Positions 45,301 through 53,644 of a stretch of DNA of 64,000 nucleotides are shown here, in pieces. The stretch's first letter is position 1; every line of letters begins with the position of its first letter. A model generated the notes under the pieces. The model worked only from the letters and a program-made list of their open reading frames with translations, was not told the origin of the DNA and searched no databases. The translations under genes were made by a program, and so were the position numbers. The DNA lies in contig NZ_CP059556.1 of the NCBI RefSeq assembly GCF_024734405.1, positions 2,542,001-2,606,000 on the forward strand, in the 5' to 3' direction. This DNA is from Saccharopolyspora gregorii. Lineage in GTDB: Bacteria > Actinomycetota > Actinomycetes > Mycobacteriales > Pseudonocardiaceae.

Positions 45301-45429
45301 GACTGGGGGCAGGTCGCCACGGTCACCTACCCGATCGCCCGGGACGCCTACGACACCCGCACCACCTCGGAGATCCGTTGGGGTTGGCAGGGCGCGGGGT
45401 TCACCACCGGACCGCTCAGCGCGCGGTGA
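42307..45429 (+). CDS. Emb-like cell-wall arabinosyltransferase
   Basis: 1040 residues, close to the 1070-1100 of EmbA/B/C. TM helix 1 is at residues 15-35, followed by an extracytoplasmic beta domain (about 40-190) and a second TM. A multi-spanning GT-C core follows, in which LGPLSPDDSFTEGIVRNAL carries the acidic donor-binding motif after the first loop. A C-terminal carbohydrate-binding-like domain runs from about 690 to 1040 (LRSGWFAAPRLGPDQRIAVSAAGR...). It would use decaprenyl-phosphoryl-arabinose to extend arabinan in arabinogalactan. It stands alone, without a second or third emb gene beside it, and is translationally coupled to the small membrane protein. Confidence 0.88.
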   Translation: MTATGEERRVPALTKIALLVGGLGVLAALALPFAPVATEHTTVDWPQAGRPVESTTAFFVPYRPEHVRVEVPCSAVRAGLARGTATTVVSSALPGRPTEGFAVSAADGSVLVLVGGEQVHRGPVPAGECGLTLDAGADGSVLRLGAETIDLPGAQVREVFAFATDLDPAAAEGTRVTARTADWFQSTPSAAKIVLIGVAVAAMITSLVLLVVADRRRGGSGSSGGGSDNGSTTDKSTMDRRVAGDAGRPARRSLLLIDLALLVVFAAWLVLGPLSPDDSFTEGIVRNALIIGDFTNYYRWENSSEAPFTLVLNLISPLVALHAPPLLLRVPSVVAGLLTWLLLSRGVLPVVLPAHARHLGTRVLLAVALPVWWLPFDLGVRPEPFVALGTTAVLTCVLRATAGPGGASVLLLGLGALAGGLTVAVNPVGVTAVAPVLLLAPRILRGLRARGEPPWGWCAVGGCLAAVALVAMFADQSWFGVRQATALHRFYGPDVGWFQEIRRYQYLLGFGDYQGGLARRLPVLLTIAVAGCATLLVVRGARRLPGMRLVPLPLGCLGIGSALLWLTPSKWTHYFGALAGFGAIALTAGVVLLGAGAREWSARREVLLVGGVGTVAAIAAACLAFAGTNTYFLHSHFGVPRDELPMRPLNGPLPWVLLVAVLLGCALLPRFGGRDAARRMLARMPAVVATAAAGAGVLVLLVSFAVAPVARAGGHSVGGQLLGELSGGGCGIVDDVVINADAPGGVLARAGGADELTGFTGGGGPAPAGAGRQRWTSLTGGAISTGTLRSGWFAAPRLGPDQRIAVSAAGRTGDGDRLALEFARSTPDGERPLGTRVLDDSGDERDARPIYPADRQIEQRPQVHPGWRTLIAEDVPPGADRVRVVAADGTTDRDGWLAVTGPRVLDVVPLRALLAGRPDVYVDWSMTWVAPCLRDVPRVGGGLAQAPTALLNPPASLGFDGTAAYDRDIGGSFAGVDEVGRRTPIPTEPLGPRDPRYRDWGQVATVTYPIARDAYDTRTTSEIRWGWQGAGFTTGPLSAR

Positions 45430-45600
45430 GCCCCGGCGCGCGGGCCCCCGCCGCGGAGCGGCCCGGCCGCCACCAGGTGCGGGGTGGGCAGAACGACGAT
45501 CGACTCCACCGCGAGCCCCGCGCGGTGATCGAGGAGACCAGCAGCAGCACCGCCCACCAGCGGCCGGAGGTGCCGCCGCGGTGCGGCGATCGGCGCCGGG

Positions 45601-47112
45601 CTAGCCGGTGCGGTCCCGCGTGCCGCGCTCGTCGGCGGCGCGTTCGGGGGTCTCGGCGGGCCGCTGGGAGCGGAGCAGCGCGGTGCCCGCGAGGACCAGC
45701 GTGGACAGCGCGGCGGCGACGACGAAGGCCGCCCGGACGCCCGCCTCGTCCGGCTGGCCGGGGCGCGCCGACCACAGCGTCATCACCGTCACGAACAGCG
45801 CGGTCCCCGCGGCCGCGGCGAGCTGCTGGCAGGTGGTCAGGATGGCGCTGCCGTGCGAGTGCAGGGAGCGGGGCAGTGCGCTGAGCGCATCGGTCACCAG
45901 CGGCGTGAAGTTCAGCGCCAGCCCGACCGACATCAGCACGTGCAGCAGCACCACCAGCCAGACCGGGCTGTCGCCGCCGAGCGCCGCGAACGCCCACAGG
46001 CTCAGGCACAGCAGCACCGACGCGGGCACCACCAGCGCCCGCACCCCGAACCGGTCGTAGGCGCGCCCCACCGGTGGCCCGAGCAGCCCCATCACCACCC
46101 CGCCGGGCAGCACGACCAGTCCCGCGACGAGCGAATCGCGGCCGAGGACCACCTGCACGTAGAACGGCAGCAGGATCACCGCGCTGAACAGCGCCATGTA
46201 CCCGGCGACGCTGAGCACCAGCGGGACCGAGTAGTCCCGCACCCCGCACGCCCGCAGGTCCAGCAGCGCCCGCCCGGTGCGCTGCAACCGGATCTGGCGC
46301 ACCACGAACACCGCGACCAGCACCGCGCCGAGCACGATCCACGGCCACGCCGGGCCCGAACCCGCGGAGTCCGATGTGGACGGATCGGTGGCGGCGGAGG
46401 CGGTCAGCCCGTACACGAGCGTGGAGAACGCGACGGCGGCCAGCAGCACCGAGACCACGTCCAGCCGCACCCGCGACGTGGTGTTCGCGATGTGCAGCGA
46501 GCGCAGCCCCGCGCCGAGCGCCAGCAGCCCGATCGGCAGCACGAGCCAGAACATCCACCGCCAGCCCAGCGCGGACAGCACGATCCCGGCCGCGGCGGGT
46601 CCGGCGGCGGGCGCCACGGCGAGCACGATCGACGTCGTGCCCATCACCTGGCCGCGGCGCGAGGTGGGGACGATCGCGAGGATGCTCGTCATCAGCAGCG
46701 GCACCATGATCGCCGTCCCGGACGCCTGCACGACCCGGCCCGCGAGCAGCGGCGCGAACCCGGGCGCCCCGCCGCACAGCGCCGTCCCGGCGCTGAACAG
46801 GCCCATCGCCGCCGCGAAGGCCTGGCGGACGGTGCAGCGCTGCAGCAGGTACCCGGTGGTCGGCACGACCACCGCCATGGTGAGCAGGAAGCCGCTGGAG
46901 AGCCACTGCGCCGTGGCGATGCCGATGCGCAGGTCCGCGACCAGCGACGGCAGCGCCACGGCCATCACGGTCTCGTTCAGCACCATCACGAACGCCGAGC
47001 CGACCAGCAGCGCCAGTCCGAGCGCCGCCCCGTCCGGCAACCGCTCCACCGCCGCGGGATTCCTCCGGGTGACCAACCGAGCCTCCTGCCGCTGGACGAC
47101 CGGGACGGCCAT
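45601..47112 (-). CDS. MFS drug exporter, DHA2 (EmrB/QacA) type, 14 TM
   Basis: 503 residues with 14 predicted helices. Seen: MVLNETVMAVALPSLVADL in TM1, the conserved loop WLSSGFLLTMAVVVPTTGYL and MVPLLMTSILAIVPTSRRGQVMG. These are marks of the proton-driven 14-TM multidrug family. It is divergent from a TetR gene; the 300-base gap carries a large inverted repeat near the TetR start. The pump is probably repressed by that TetR. The ATG at 47112 is chosen; the frame extends further upstream without support. Confidence 0.92.
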   Translation of the reverse strand: MAVPVVQRQEARLVTRRNPAAVERLPDGAALGLALLVGSAFVMVLNETVMAVALPSLVADLRIGIATAQWLSSGFLLTMAVVVPTTGYLLQRCTVRQAFAAAMGLFSAGTALCGGAPGFAPLLAGRVVQASGTAIMVPLLMTSILAIVPTSRRGQVMGTTSIVLAVAPAAGPAAAGIVLSALGWRWMFWLVLPIGLLALGAGLRSLHIANTTSRVRLDVVSVLLAAVAFSTLVYGLTASAATDPSTSDSAGSGPAWPWIVLGAVLVAVFVVRQIRLQRTGRALLDLRACGVRDYSVPLVLSVAGYMALFSAVILLPFYVQVVLGRDSLVAGLVVLPGGVVMGLLGPPVGRAYDRFGVRALVVPASVLLCLSLWAFAALGGDSPVWLVVLLHVLMSVGLALNFTPLVTDALSALPRSLHSHGSAILTTCQQLAAAAGTALFVTVMTLWSARPGQPDEAGVRAAFVVAAALSTLVLAGTALLRSQRPAETPERAADERGTRDRTG

Positions 47113-47362
47113 CGCGGGCCGCCAGGTTCTGGGGATGCGCGAACTCGGTGGTGTCAGGGGATTCCGGCGCGGACGCGGGCGGACGCGTCGGCGGCCGGGC
47201 AGGGCGGCGGGCGCAGGCCCGGGCCGGCGGGGGATCGCGCACCGGGCATCGCACTCCGCCTCCCTCGCGCCGCGGGGCGTCACCGGCAGCGCCCCCGGAA
47301 CCGGAACGATACGCAACTCGCCGCGGCCTGTGCAGAGGTTTCACCGAGCAGGGCGCGGCCGT

Positions 47363-47403
47363 GGTAGAACGATCGCTTTACAAGGGTAGAGCGATCCTCC
47401 TAC
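47363..47403. promoter_or_regulatory. Probable TetR operator
   Basis: GGTAG-N3-GATCGCT at 47363-47377 mirrors AGCGATC-N3-CTACC at 47390-47404: 12 paired positions around a 12-base spacer. It ends just before the TetR GTG. The spacer and flank are AT-richer (TTTACA). The rest of the 300-base gap shows no other clear site. Confidence 0.65.
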
Positions 47404-47412
47404 CATCGCCGC

Positions 47413-47964
47413 GTGACCGATACCAAGCAGCGGATCGCGGGCGAGCTGGAGCGCAGCTTCGCGGAGAACGGCTTCGCCGAGCAGGGCGTGGAAGCCCTGC
47501 GCGCCGAGGCCGACGTCTCGCTCCGCACCCTGTACAAGTACTTCCCGAGCCGCGAGGCGATGATCGTCGGCGCGCTGGAGCACCGGGACCGGGTGTACTT
47601 CGACTGGCTCGACGGCGGGCCGGAGTCCGGCGTCGACCACGTGCTGCACCTGCTGGTCCGGCTCGGCGACTGGCTCGCCGAGGTCGCGAACACCGGTTGC
47701 CTGTTCATGAACGCCCTCGCCGAGCACCCGGACAGCGCGCCGATCGCCGCGGCCGTCCGGGAGCACAAGGACAAGCTCGCCGACGAGTTCCGCATCCGCC
47801 TGGAGCACGTCGCGCCGGACCAGGACACCGCCCACCTGGCCGAAACCCTGTTCCTGCTGCACGAGGGCATGACGCAGTCGGCCCGGTTGCAGGGACGGGA
47901 ACGGGCCTGCGCGGCCGCGCTGCGCGCCGCCCGGGCCGCCCTGTCGGCCGAGAACGTCCGCTAG
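47413..47964 (+). CDS. TetR-family transcriptional regulator
   Basis: 183 residues. The N-terminal HTH is [36 protein letters not shown]. An all-alpha ligand domain follows, with the common TetR segment [14 protein letters not shown]. The GTG start lies nine bases after the inverted repeat, so autorepression is likely. It probably controls the divergent MFS exporter in response to a toxic ligand. The dehydratase gene follows 28 bases downstream and may be read through. Confidence 0.92.
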   Translation: MTDTKQRIAGELERSFAENGFAEQGVEALRAEADVSLRTLYKYFPSREAMIVGALEHRDRVYFDWLDGGPESGVDHVLHLLVRLGDWLAEVANTGCLFMNALAEHPDSAPIAAAVREHKDKLADEFRIRLEHVAPDQDTAHLAETLFLLHEGMTQSARLQGRERACAAALRAARAALSAENVR

Positions 47965-47992
47965 CACCGCGACATCGGATCGGAGTTTCCGC

Positions 47993-49096
47993 GTGGAGAT
48001 CCGCGAAGTGCACGTCTACACCCACGACCTGCCGGTGCGGAACCCGCCGCGGGTCATGTCCAGCGGCACGGTGTGGTCGTTGGAGACCACGCTGGTGCGC
48101 CTCGTCGCCGAGGACGGCACCGAGGGGTGGGGCGAGACCTGCCCCGTCGGGCCCACCTACGCGGAGGCGCACGCCGCCGGGGCCCGCGCCGCGCTGGCGC
48201 AGCTCGCTCCCGGGCTGATCGGGGCGGAGCCGTGGCCGGTGGCGCTGCACCGCACGATGGACGGCCTGCTCACCGGGCACCACTACGCGAAGGCGGCCGT
48301 GGACATCGCCGCGCACGACCTGATCGGGAAGCGGCTCGGCGTGCGGGTGGCCGAACTCCTGGGCGGGGGAGCGGTGGCTCGGGTGCCCACCTACTACTCG
48401 GCGGGCGTCGGCGATCCGGACGAGGTCGCCCGGATCGCGGCCGAGCGGGTCGCCGAGGGCTATCCGCGGCTGCAGGTGAAGCTCGGCGGCCGTCCCGTCG
48501 AGGTCGACATCGAAGCGGTGCGCAAGGTCTGGGAGGTGGTCCGCGGTTCGGGCGTGCGCCTGGCGGCCGACGGCAACCGGGGCTGGAACACGCGCGACGT
48601 GCTGCGGCTCAGCCGCGAGTGCGCCGACGTCCCGCTCGTGCTGGAGCAGCCCTGCGACACCGTCGAAGAGCTGGCCCGCATCCGCCCGCAGGTGCAGCAC
48701 CCGATCTACTTGGACGAGTCCGGTGTCAGCCTGAACGCCGCGATCTCCGCGGCCGGGACCGGGCTGGTGGACGGCTTCGGGATGAAGGTGACCCGCATCG
48801 GCGGCCTCGCGCCGATGCGCGCGTTCCGCGACCTGTGCGCGGCGCGGCACCTGCCGCACAGCAGCGACGACGCGTGGGGCGGTGACGTGATCGCCGCCGC
48901 CTGCGTGCAGCTGGGCGCGACCGTCCGGCCGGACCTGAACGAGGGCGCGTGGATCGCGGCGCCCCACATCGACGGCCACTACGACCCGGCGGGCGGCATC
49001 CGCATCGACGACGGGCACATCGCGCTGCCCGAAGGGCCCGGGCTCGGCGTCACGCCGGACCGCGACCTCTTCGGCGATCCGGTCGCCAGCTTCTGA
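47993..49096 (+). CDS. Enolase-superfamily dehydratase/epimerase, possibly cis-3-hydroxy-L-proline dehydratase
   Basis: 367 residues, mandelate racemase/muconate lactonising enzyme fold. The capping domain comes first. The barrel carries LQVKLGG (catalytic Lys), DGNRGW, LEQPC and YLDES as the three metal-ligand strands, and MKVTRIGG (second Lys). Two opposed lysines fit the muconate-lactonising subgroup that includes cis-3-hydroxy-L-proline dehydratase and hydroxyproline-betaine epimerase; that assignment is inferred. GTG with CGGAG seven bases upstream. Two SDR genes downstream could belong to the same catabolic unit. Confidence 0.8.
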   Translation: MEIREVHVYTHDLPVRNPPRVMSSGTVWSLETTLVRLVAEDGTEGWGETCPVGPTYAEAHAAGARAALAQLAPGLIGAEPWPVALHRTMDGLLTGHHYAKAAVDIAAHDLIGKRLGVRVAELLGGGAVARVPTYYSAGVGDPDEVARIAAERVAEGYPRLQVKLGGRPVEVDIEAVRKVWEVVRGSGVRLAADGNRGWNTRDVLRLSRECADVPLVLEQPCDTVEELARIRPQVQHPIYLDESGVSLNAAISAAGTGLVDGFGMKVTRIGGLAPMRAFRDLCAARHLPHSSDDAWGGDVIAAACVQLGATVRPDLNEGAWIAAPHIDGHYDPAGGIRIDDGHIALPEGPGLGVTPDRDLFGDPVASF

Positions 49097-49302
49097 ACCG
49101 CTGATCCCGCTCCTGCCGCATCGGGTCGGGGTGGCCTCCAGCTGCTTGCTCGCCGCGGAATCCTCCGCCGCGGGAGGGAACGCCGTCCGCACCAGGAACC
49201 AGCCGTGCGTGGTTCCCGTCAGCCGCGTCGCCGCTGGCGGGTGGAGGGATCGAGTCCGCTGCCCCGGGTCTCGGGCAGGTGGCGAATCACTAGGAGTGGA
49301 AC

Positions 49303-50037
49303 ATGCGGTTCTCCGGACGGAACGCGCTCGTGACCGGTGCGGCCGGTGGCATCGGCGCGGTGCTGGTGGAGCGGCTGCGCGCGGAAGGCGCGCGGGTCGC
49401 GGTGGCGGACCGGGACGTGCGCGGGATCGAGGCGGACGCGCACCTGCCGGGTGATCTGCTGGACCCGGCCTACGCCGACGGCCTGGCACCGGCGGCGCGG
49501 GAGGCGCTGGGCGGGCTGGACGTGCTCGTCAACAACGCGGGCGTCATCACTCGCGGGCCGGTCCCGGACACCTCCGACGCGGACTGGTCGCTGTCGGTCG
49601 GGGTGAACGTCGAGGCGCCGTTCCGCCTCTGCCGGGCCGCGATCCCGCTGATGGCGGCCGGTGGCGGCGGCGCGATCGTCAACGTGTCCTCCTGCTGGGG
49701 CGGCAAGGCGCCGGGGCCGAACCACGCCCTGTACTGCATGACGAAGGCGGCGATCGCCTCGCTCACCCAGTGCATGGGCATGGACCACGCGGAACAGGGC
49801 GTCCGCGTGAACGCGGTGTGCCCCAACGAGGTCAACACCCCGATGCTGCGCAGCGGTTTCGCCCGGCGCGGATTCGACCCGGACACCGCGGTGGCCGAGC
49901 TGGGCCGGACGGTGCCGCTCGGGCGGATCGCGGAACCGGCCGACGTCGTGGACGTGGCGCTGTTCCTCGCTTCGGACGACGCCCGCTACGTGTGCGGGGC
50001 ACTGGTCGAGATCAACGGCGGGAAGGCGGTCGCATGA
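49303..50037 (+). CDS. SDR-family oxidoreductase (first of a pair)
   Basis: 244 residues, classical short-chain dehydrogenase. Cofactor loop TGAAGGIGAV, NNAG motif, catalytic Ser in NVSSCWG and YCMTK (Tyr-x3-Lys). Acidic Asp after strand two (VADRD) suggests NAD. AGGAG precedes the ATG. Its stop overlaps the second SDR gene (ATGA). The substrate is unknown, probably a hydroxy acid or sugar derivative linked to the dehydratase upstream. Confidence 0.93.
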   Translation: MRFSGRNALVTGAAGGIGAVLVERLRAEGARVAVADRDVRGIEADAHLPGDLLDPAYADGLAPAAREALGGLDVLVNNAGVITRGPVPDTSDADWSLSVGVNVEAPFRLCRAAIPLMAAGGGGAIVNVSSCWGGKAPGPNHALYCMTKAAIASLTQCMGMDHAEQGVRVNAVCPNEVNTPMLRSGFARRGFDPDTAVAELGRTVPLGRIAEPADVVDVALFLASDDARYVCGALVEINGGKAVA

Positions 50038-50768
50038 AGCGCTTCGACGGCAAGGTCGCGCTGGTCACGGGAGGGCGCGCGGGGATCGGCCGCGCCATCG
50101 CGCGGCGGCTGCGCGACGAGGGGGCCACCGTGTTCACCGCGCAGCGCGGCGCCGACGAGGAGTTCCGCTCGATCCCCGCGGACCTCGCCGATCCCGCCGC
50201 TCCGGCGCGGATCGTCGGCGAGGTCGTGGACCGCGCCGGGCGGCTGGACGTCCTGGTGAACAACGCCGGGATGATGCAGGAATCGGCGGTGGCGGCGATG
50301 TCGCTCGACGACTGGCAGCGCAACCTCGCCGTGAACCTGACCGCCCCGTTCCTGCTGATCAAGGAGGCGTTGCCGCACCTGCGCGCGACGCGGGGGAACA
50401 TCGTCAACGTCGGGTCCGTCGAAGGACTCGGCGCGAACCCCGGGCACGCGGCCTACTGCGCGACGAAGGCCGGGCTGCACGGGCTGACCCGCGCGGTCGC
50501 GGTCGACCACGGGCCGGAGGGCATCCGGTGCAACGCGGTCGCGCCGGGCTGGATCGACACCGACCTCAACCTCGAATTCATCGACGCCACACCGGATCCG
50601 GCGGCCTTCCGCCGCGAGATCGGGCGCATCCACCCGGTCGGCCGCACCGGCGCGCCGGAGGAGGTGGCCGCGCTGGTCGCCTTCCTCGCCGCGGAGGAGG
50701 CCGGGTTCATCACCGGCAACACGTACGCGGTGGACGGGGGCCGGATGGCGAAGCTGAGCCTGCCGTGA
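50034..50768 (+). CDS. SDR-family oxidoreductase (second of a pair)
   Basis: 244 residues. TGGRAGIGRA cofactor loop, NNAG, NVGSVEG for the Ser and YCATK for the Tyr-Lys pair. GFITGNTYAVDGG ends the fold. The ATG overlaps the preceding SDR stop, so the two are translationally coupled. Similar length but low identity to its neighbour, so the two probably act on different steps or as a mixed pair. Confidence 0.93.
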   Translation: MKRFDGKVALVTGGRAGIGRAIARRLRDEGATVFTAQRGADEEFRSIPADLADPAAPARIVGEVVDRAGRLDVLVNNAGMMQESAVAAMSLDDWQRNLAVNLTAPFLLIKEALPHLRATRGNIVNVGSVEGLGANPGHAAYCATKAGLHGLTRAVAVDHGPEGIRCNAVAPGWIDTDLNLEFIDATPDPAAFRREIGRIHPVGRTGAPEEVAALVAFLAAEEAGFITGNTYAVDGGRMAKLSLP

Positions 50769-50854
50769 GGTGGCGCCGCTCCGGTGCTCCCCGTGGCCGG
50801 GGTGCGCCGGAGCGGAGGCTCGCGCCGTCGGGGATGCGGCCTACGGTGGGAGCC

Positions 50855-51229
50855 GTGACGCCCCACGAGTTGAAGGCCGCGTGCCTGGCCATGCCCGGCG
50901 CGCGGGAGGAGTTCCCGTTCGACGAGCGCAACAGCGCGTTCAAGGTCGCCGGGAAGCTCTTCGCGATCAGCCGCCTGGACGCCGAACCGCTGCGGGTCAG
51001 CCTCAAGTGCGAGCCGGACCTGGCGGTGCACCTGCGCACCAGCCACCCGGACGCGGTGCTGCCCGGCTACCACCTGAACAAGCGCCACTGGAACACGGTC
51101 GTCGTCAACGCCACCGTCCCGGAGCAGCACGTCCGCGACATGATCGAGGACTCTTACGACCTGGTCGTCGCGGGCCTGCCGCGGCGGGAGCGGGAGAAGC
51201 TGCGCTGGTCGGCGCTGCGCCACGGCTGA
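50855..51229 (+). CDS. MmcQ/YjbR-family protein
   Basis: 124 residues. The pattern CLAMPGAREEFPFDERNSAFKVAGKLFAI...SLKCEP...PGYHLNKRHWNTV is that of the MmcQ/YjbR fold, a CyaY-like double-wing DNA-binding-type domain of unknown role. GTG 50855 is chosen for GGTGGGAG upstream. It is convergent with the following MFS gene, with a 66-base gap. Confidence 0.9.
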   Translation: MTPHELKAACLAMPGAREEFPFDERNSAFKVAGKLFAISRLDAEPLRVSLKCEPDLAVHLRTSHPDAVLPGYHLNKRHWNTVVVNATVPEQHVRDMIEDSYDLVVAGLPRREREKLRWSALRHG

Positions 51230-51295
51230 CGCCGGCCACCGGTCGCACCGGGTCCCGTGCCGTCCTCGTCGCGGGGCGACGGCCGGCCTCGGCGC

Positions 51296-52525
51296 TCAGA
51301 GGTGGCGGGGGCTCGCGGCGGCCCACGCGGTGACCAGCTGCACGGCTTGCAAGCCGAGGAGCACGAGCAGCGGTGCGGTCCAGCCGCCGCTGAGGTCGTG
51401 CACGGTGCCGAGCGCGGTGGGGCCGAAGGCCGCCAGCAGGTAGCCGAAGGACTGGGCCATGCCGGACAGCGCCGCGGCCTGCCCGTGGTGGCGGGTGCGG
51501 AGCCCGAACACCGACAGCGAGAACACGATCATCCCGCCGCCGGCGAGGCCGAGCAGCACGCTCCACAGCAGCGCCAGCGCCGGGACGAGCACCATGCCGC
51601 CGAGGCCGACGACGTTGATCAGCACGAGCCCGGCGATCAGGCCCCGCTGGTCGCGCGCCCACCGGTGGATGATGGCGGCGGTGGCGAGGTTCCCGGCGAT
51701 GCCGAAGAACTGCAGCACGCTCAGGTGCAGGCCCGCGGTCGCCGGCGCGGTGCCGTGCGCGGCTTCGACCTCCGGCCACCAGGTGATGATGCAGTAGTAC
51801 AGCGCGCTCTGGGTGCCCATCGACACGGTGATCATCCAGGCGAGGCCGGACTTCCACGGCGAGCGGTACTGCTCGGGATGCGCGTCGAGGGCCGCGGCGA
51901 CCTCGTGCCGGGGGCGGGTGGAGCGGCGCAGCTGCGGGCTGAACACGGCGAAGCCGATCAGCGCGAGGCCCGCCCAGATCCCGAACGAGACGCGCCAGCC
52001 GGAGTCCGAGACCCCGGCGAGCGGCACGGCGACCCCGGACGCGAGCGCCGCGAACGCGGACTGCGTCGCCGAGTAGGCCCCGGTGACCCGTCCGCCGTCC
52101 TGCGGGAAGTCCCGCTTGATCAGCGCGGGCAGCAGCACGTTGATGAGCGCGATGGCGAAGCCGAGGGCCAGCGTGCCGATCCACAGCGCGGGCTGCCACG
52201 GCGCGGAGCGGACGACGATGCCGACGGCGAGGATCGCCAGCGCCCCGCCGAGGGTGCGTTCGAGACCGAACCGGGCCGCCAGCGGCGGAGCGACGGGGGA
52301 GAACAGCGCGAAGCACAGCAGCGGCAGGCTCACCAGCGCGGACGCGACCGCGGAGGACAGGCCCAGGTCGGCGCGCACGTCCCCGACCAGCGGGCCGACG
52401 ACGGTGAGACCGGCGCGCAGGTTCGCGCCGGTCAGCAGGATCCCGACCAGCACCAGGCCGGTCCGAAGTGGACGGTTCGTGGTGTCGCCGGTCGGTGCCG
52501 GGTGGGTCGTGCTGGTGGAGTTCAC
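51296..52525 (-). CDS. MFS transporter, CynX/NimT-like
   Basis: 409 residues with 12 helices. VGILLTGANLRAGLTVVGPLVGDVRADLG opens the protein and is a signature of the cyanate/nitroimidazole transporter group. The GTG start at 52525 follows an AAGG site. The upstream gene on the same strand is a FadR-type regulator 230 bases away, which likely controls it. The substrate is unknown; amino-acid derivatives and cyanate are known for relatives. Confidence 0.9.
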   Translation of the reverse strand: MNSTSTTHPAPTGDTTNRPLRTGLVLVGILLTGANLRAGLTVVGPLVGDVRADLGLSSAVASALVSLPLLCFALFSPVAPPLAARFGLERTLGGALAILAVGIVVRSAPWQPALWIGTLALGFAIALINVLLPALIKRDFPQDGGRVTGAYSATQSAFAALASGVAVPLAGVSDSGWRVSFGIWAGLALIGFAVFSPQLRRSTRPRHEVAAALDAHPEQYRSPWKSGLAWMITVSMGTQSALYYCIITWWPEVEAAHGTAPATAGLHLSVLQFFGIAGNLATAAIIHRWARDQRGLIAGLVLINVVGLGGMVLVPALALLWSVLLGLAGGGMIVFSLSVFGLRTRHHGQAAALSGMAQSFGYLLAAFGPTALGTVHDLSGGWTAPLLVLLGLQAVQLVTAWAAASPRHL

Positions 52526-52718
52526 TTCGGCAGCCTTCGTCGAGCGTGGTTCTCGGTGAGCGCGCGAGCGGTGCGCGGCGATCGTCGCGGGTGCGGCTGG
52601 ATCGGTGGTCCTCGCGCGGTGGCACGGGCCTCGACGTCCGGCCGGTCGGCACGGGCGGAAGCGCCCGGCGTCAGCGGTGTTCCCCGCTCGGCGGGCCGAG
52701 CGACGGTCTCCGGCAAAT

Positions 52719-52725
52719 GTATGAC
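52719..52725. promoter_or_regulatory. GT-N3-AC core, possible FadR/GntR site
   Basis: GTATGAC in an AT-richer patch about 195 bases before the MFS start matches the GT-N3-AC core of FadR-subfamily operators. It stands in the gap between regulator and transporter. Weak on its own. Confidence 0.25.
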
Positions 52726-52755
52726 AGCTGCACGGGCGTGCCAAGTTGACGTGCG

Positions 52756-53472
52756 TCACCCGTCGTCGGTGCCGCCGTCCTCCGCGCGCACGAAGGCCTC
52801 CCGCGCGTGCTGCAGCAGGCGGGTCGCCGCGTCGGCCGCCGCGTCCGGGTCCCGCTGCCGCAGCGCGCTCAGCAACGCGTGGTGCTCGTCCTCGTTCTCC
52901 CACTCGCCGACGAGGAACCGCCGCCGCGCGCGCTCGGACAGCTCGCCAGGGGAGTACGTCGAAGCCCGGTCCACCCCGCGGTACATGTCGAGCAGCAGCG
53001 GGTTGCCGGAGGCGGCCACCAGGGCGTCGTGGAACCGGATGTCCCGCTCCAGGCGACCTTTCAAGTCGGTCGCCGCGTCCCGGTCGGCCAGCAGGACCGC
53101 CAGCTCGCCGAGCTCGTCGTCGGTGGCGCGGGCCGCGGCGAGCCGGGCGGCGTAGATCTCCAGCGCTTCGCGGACCTCGAAGACGGAGTCGACCGCGCGC
53201 GGCGAGATCTGCCGCCGCAGCACCGCGTCGAGCTCGCTGGCGGACCGCACGTAGGTGCCGTCGCCGGGCCGGGCTTCGAGCAGTCCGGCGTGGATCAGGC
53301 CGCGCAGCGCCTCGCGCACCGTGGCGCGGCTCGCCCCGAACGCCGCCACCAGGTCGTGCTCGCCCGGCAGCTTCGTGCCGACCGCCCACTCGCCCGAGGT
53401 GATCCGCTTCCGCACCTGGTCACCGATCTGCACCGACATCGGGACGTGACGCGTGGCGGGGCGGAACGACAT
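52756..53472 (-). CDS. GntR-family regulator, FadR/FCD subfamily
   Basis: 238 residues. Winged HTH: QIGDQVRKRITSGEWAVGTKLPGEHDLVAAFGASRATVREALRGL. C-terminal FCD domain of six helices with metal-type residues (EVREALEIYAARLAAA; DIRFHDALVAASGNPLL; EHHALLSALRQRD). It is divergent from the GH5 gene and upstream of the MFS gene, and could control either. Metabolite effectors of this family are small carboxylates. Confidence 0.93.
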   Translation of the reverse strand: MSFRPATRHVPMSVQIGDQVRKRITSGEWAVGTKLPGEHDLVAAFGASRATVREALRGLIHAGLLEARPGDGTYVRSASELDAVLRRQISPRAVDSVFEVREALEIYAARLAAARATDDELGELAVLLADRDAATDLKGRLERDIRFHDALVAASGNPLLLDMYRGVDRASTYSPGELSERARRRFLVGEWENEDEHHALLSALRQRDPDAAADAATRLLQHAREAFVRAEDGGTDDG

Positions 53473-53546
53473 CCCGCAACTGTAGGGCACCTGCTGCGAC
53501 GGGCCCGGCCGAGAGGCCGCCGCGAACGGGAAAACCGTGGATTTCC

Positions 53547-53569
53547 CGATCATCCGGGTGCGGTGATCG
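53547..53569. promoter_or_regulatory. Inverted repeat CGATCA-N11-TGATCG in the FadR/GH5 gap
   Basis: Six-base perfect arms in the 172-base divergent region. Could be a regulator site; spacing is unusual for FadR proteins. Confidence 0.25.
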
Positions 53570-53644
53570 CTGCGAGGATGGATCGGCCACCGTCGATCTC
53601 CGGATCGACCGACTTCCGGGGAGCCGACCAGTGGAGATGTCCGC

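Noticed and set aside
45430-45600. Short reading frames between the Emb and MFS genes
   Set aside because: The frames are short, motif-free and in shadow of neighbouring genes; the gap is GC-rich without a clear hairpin.
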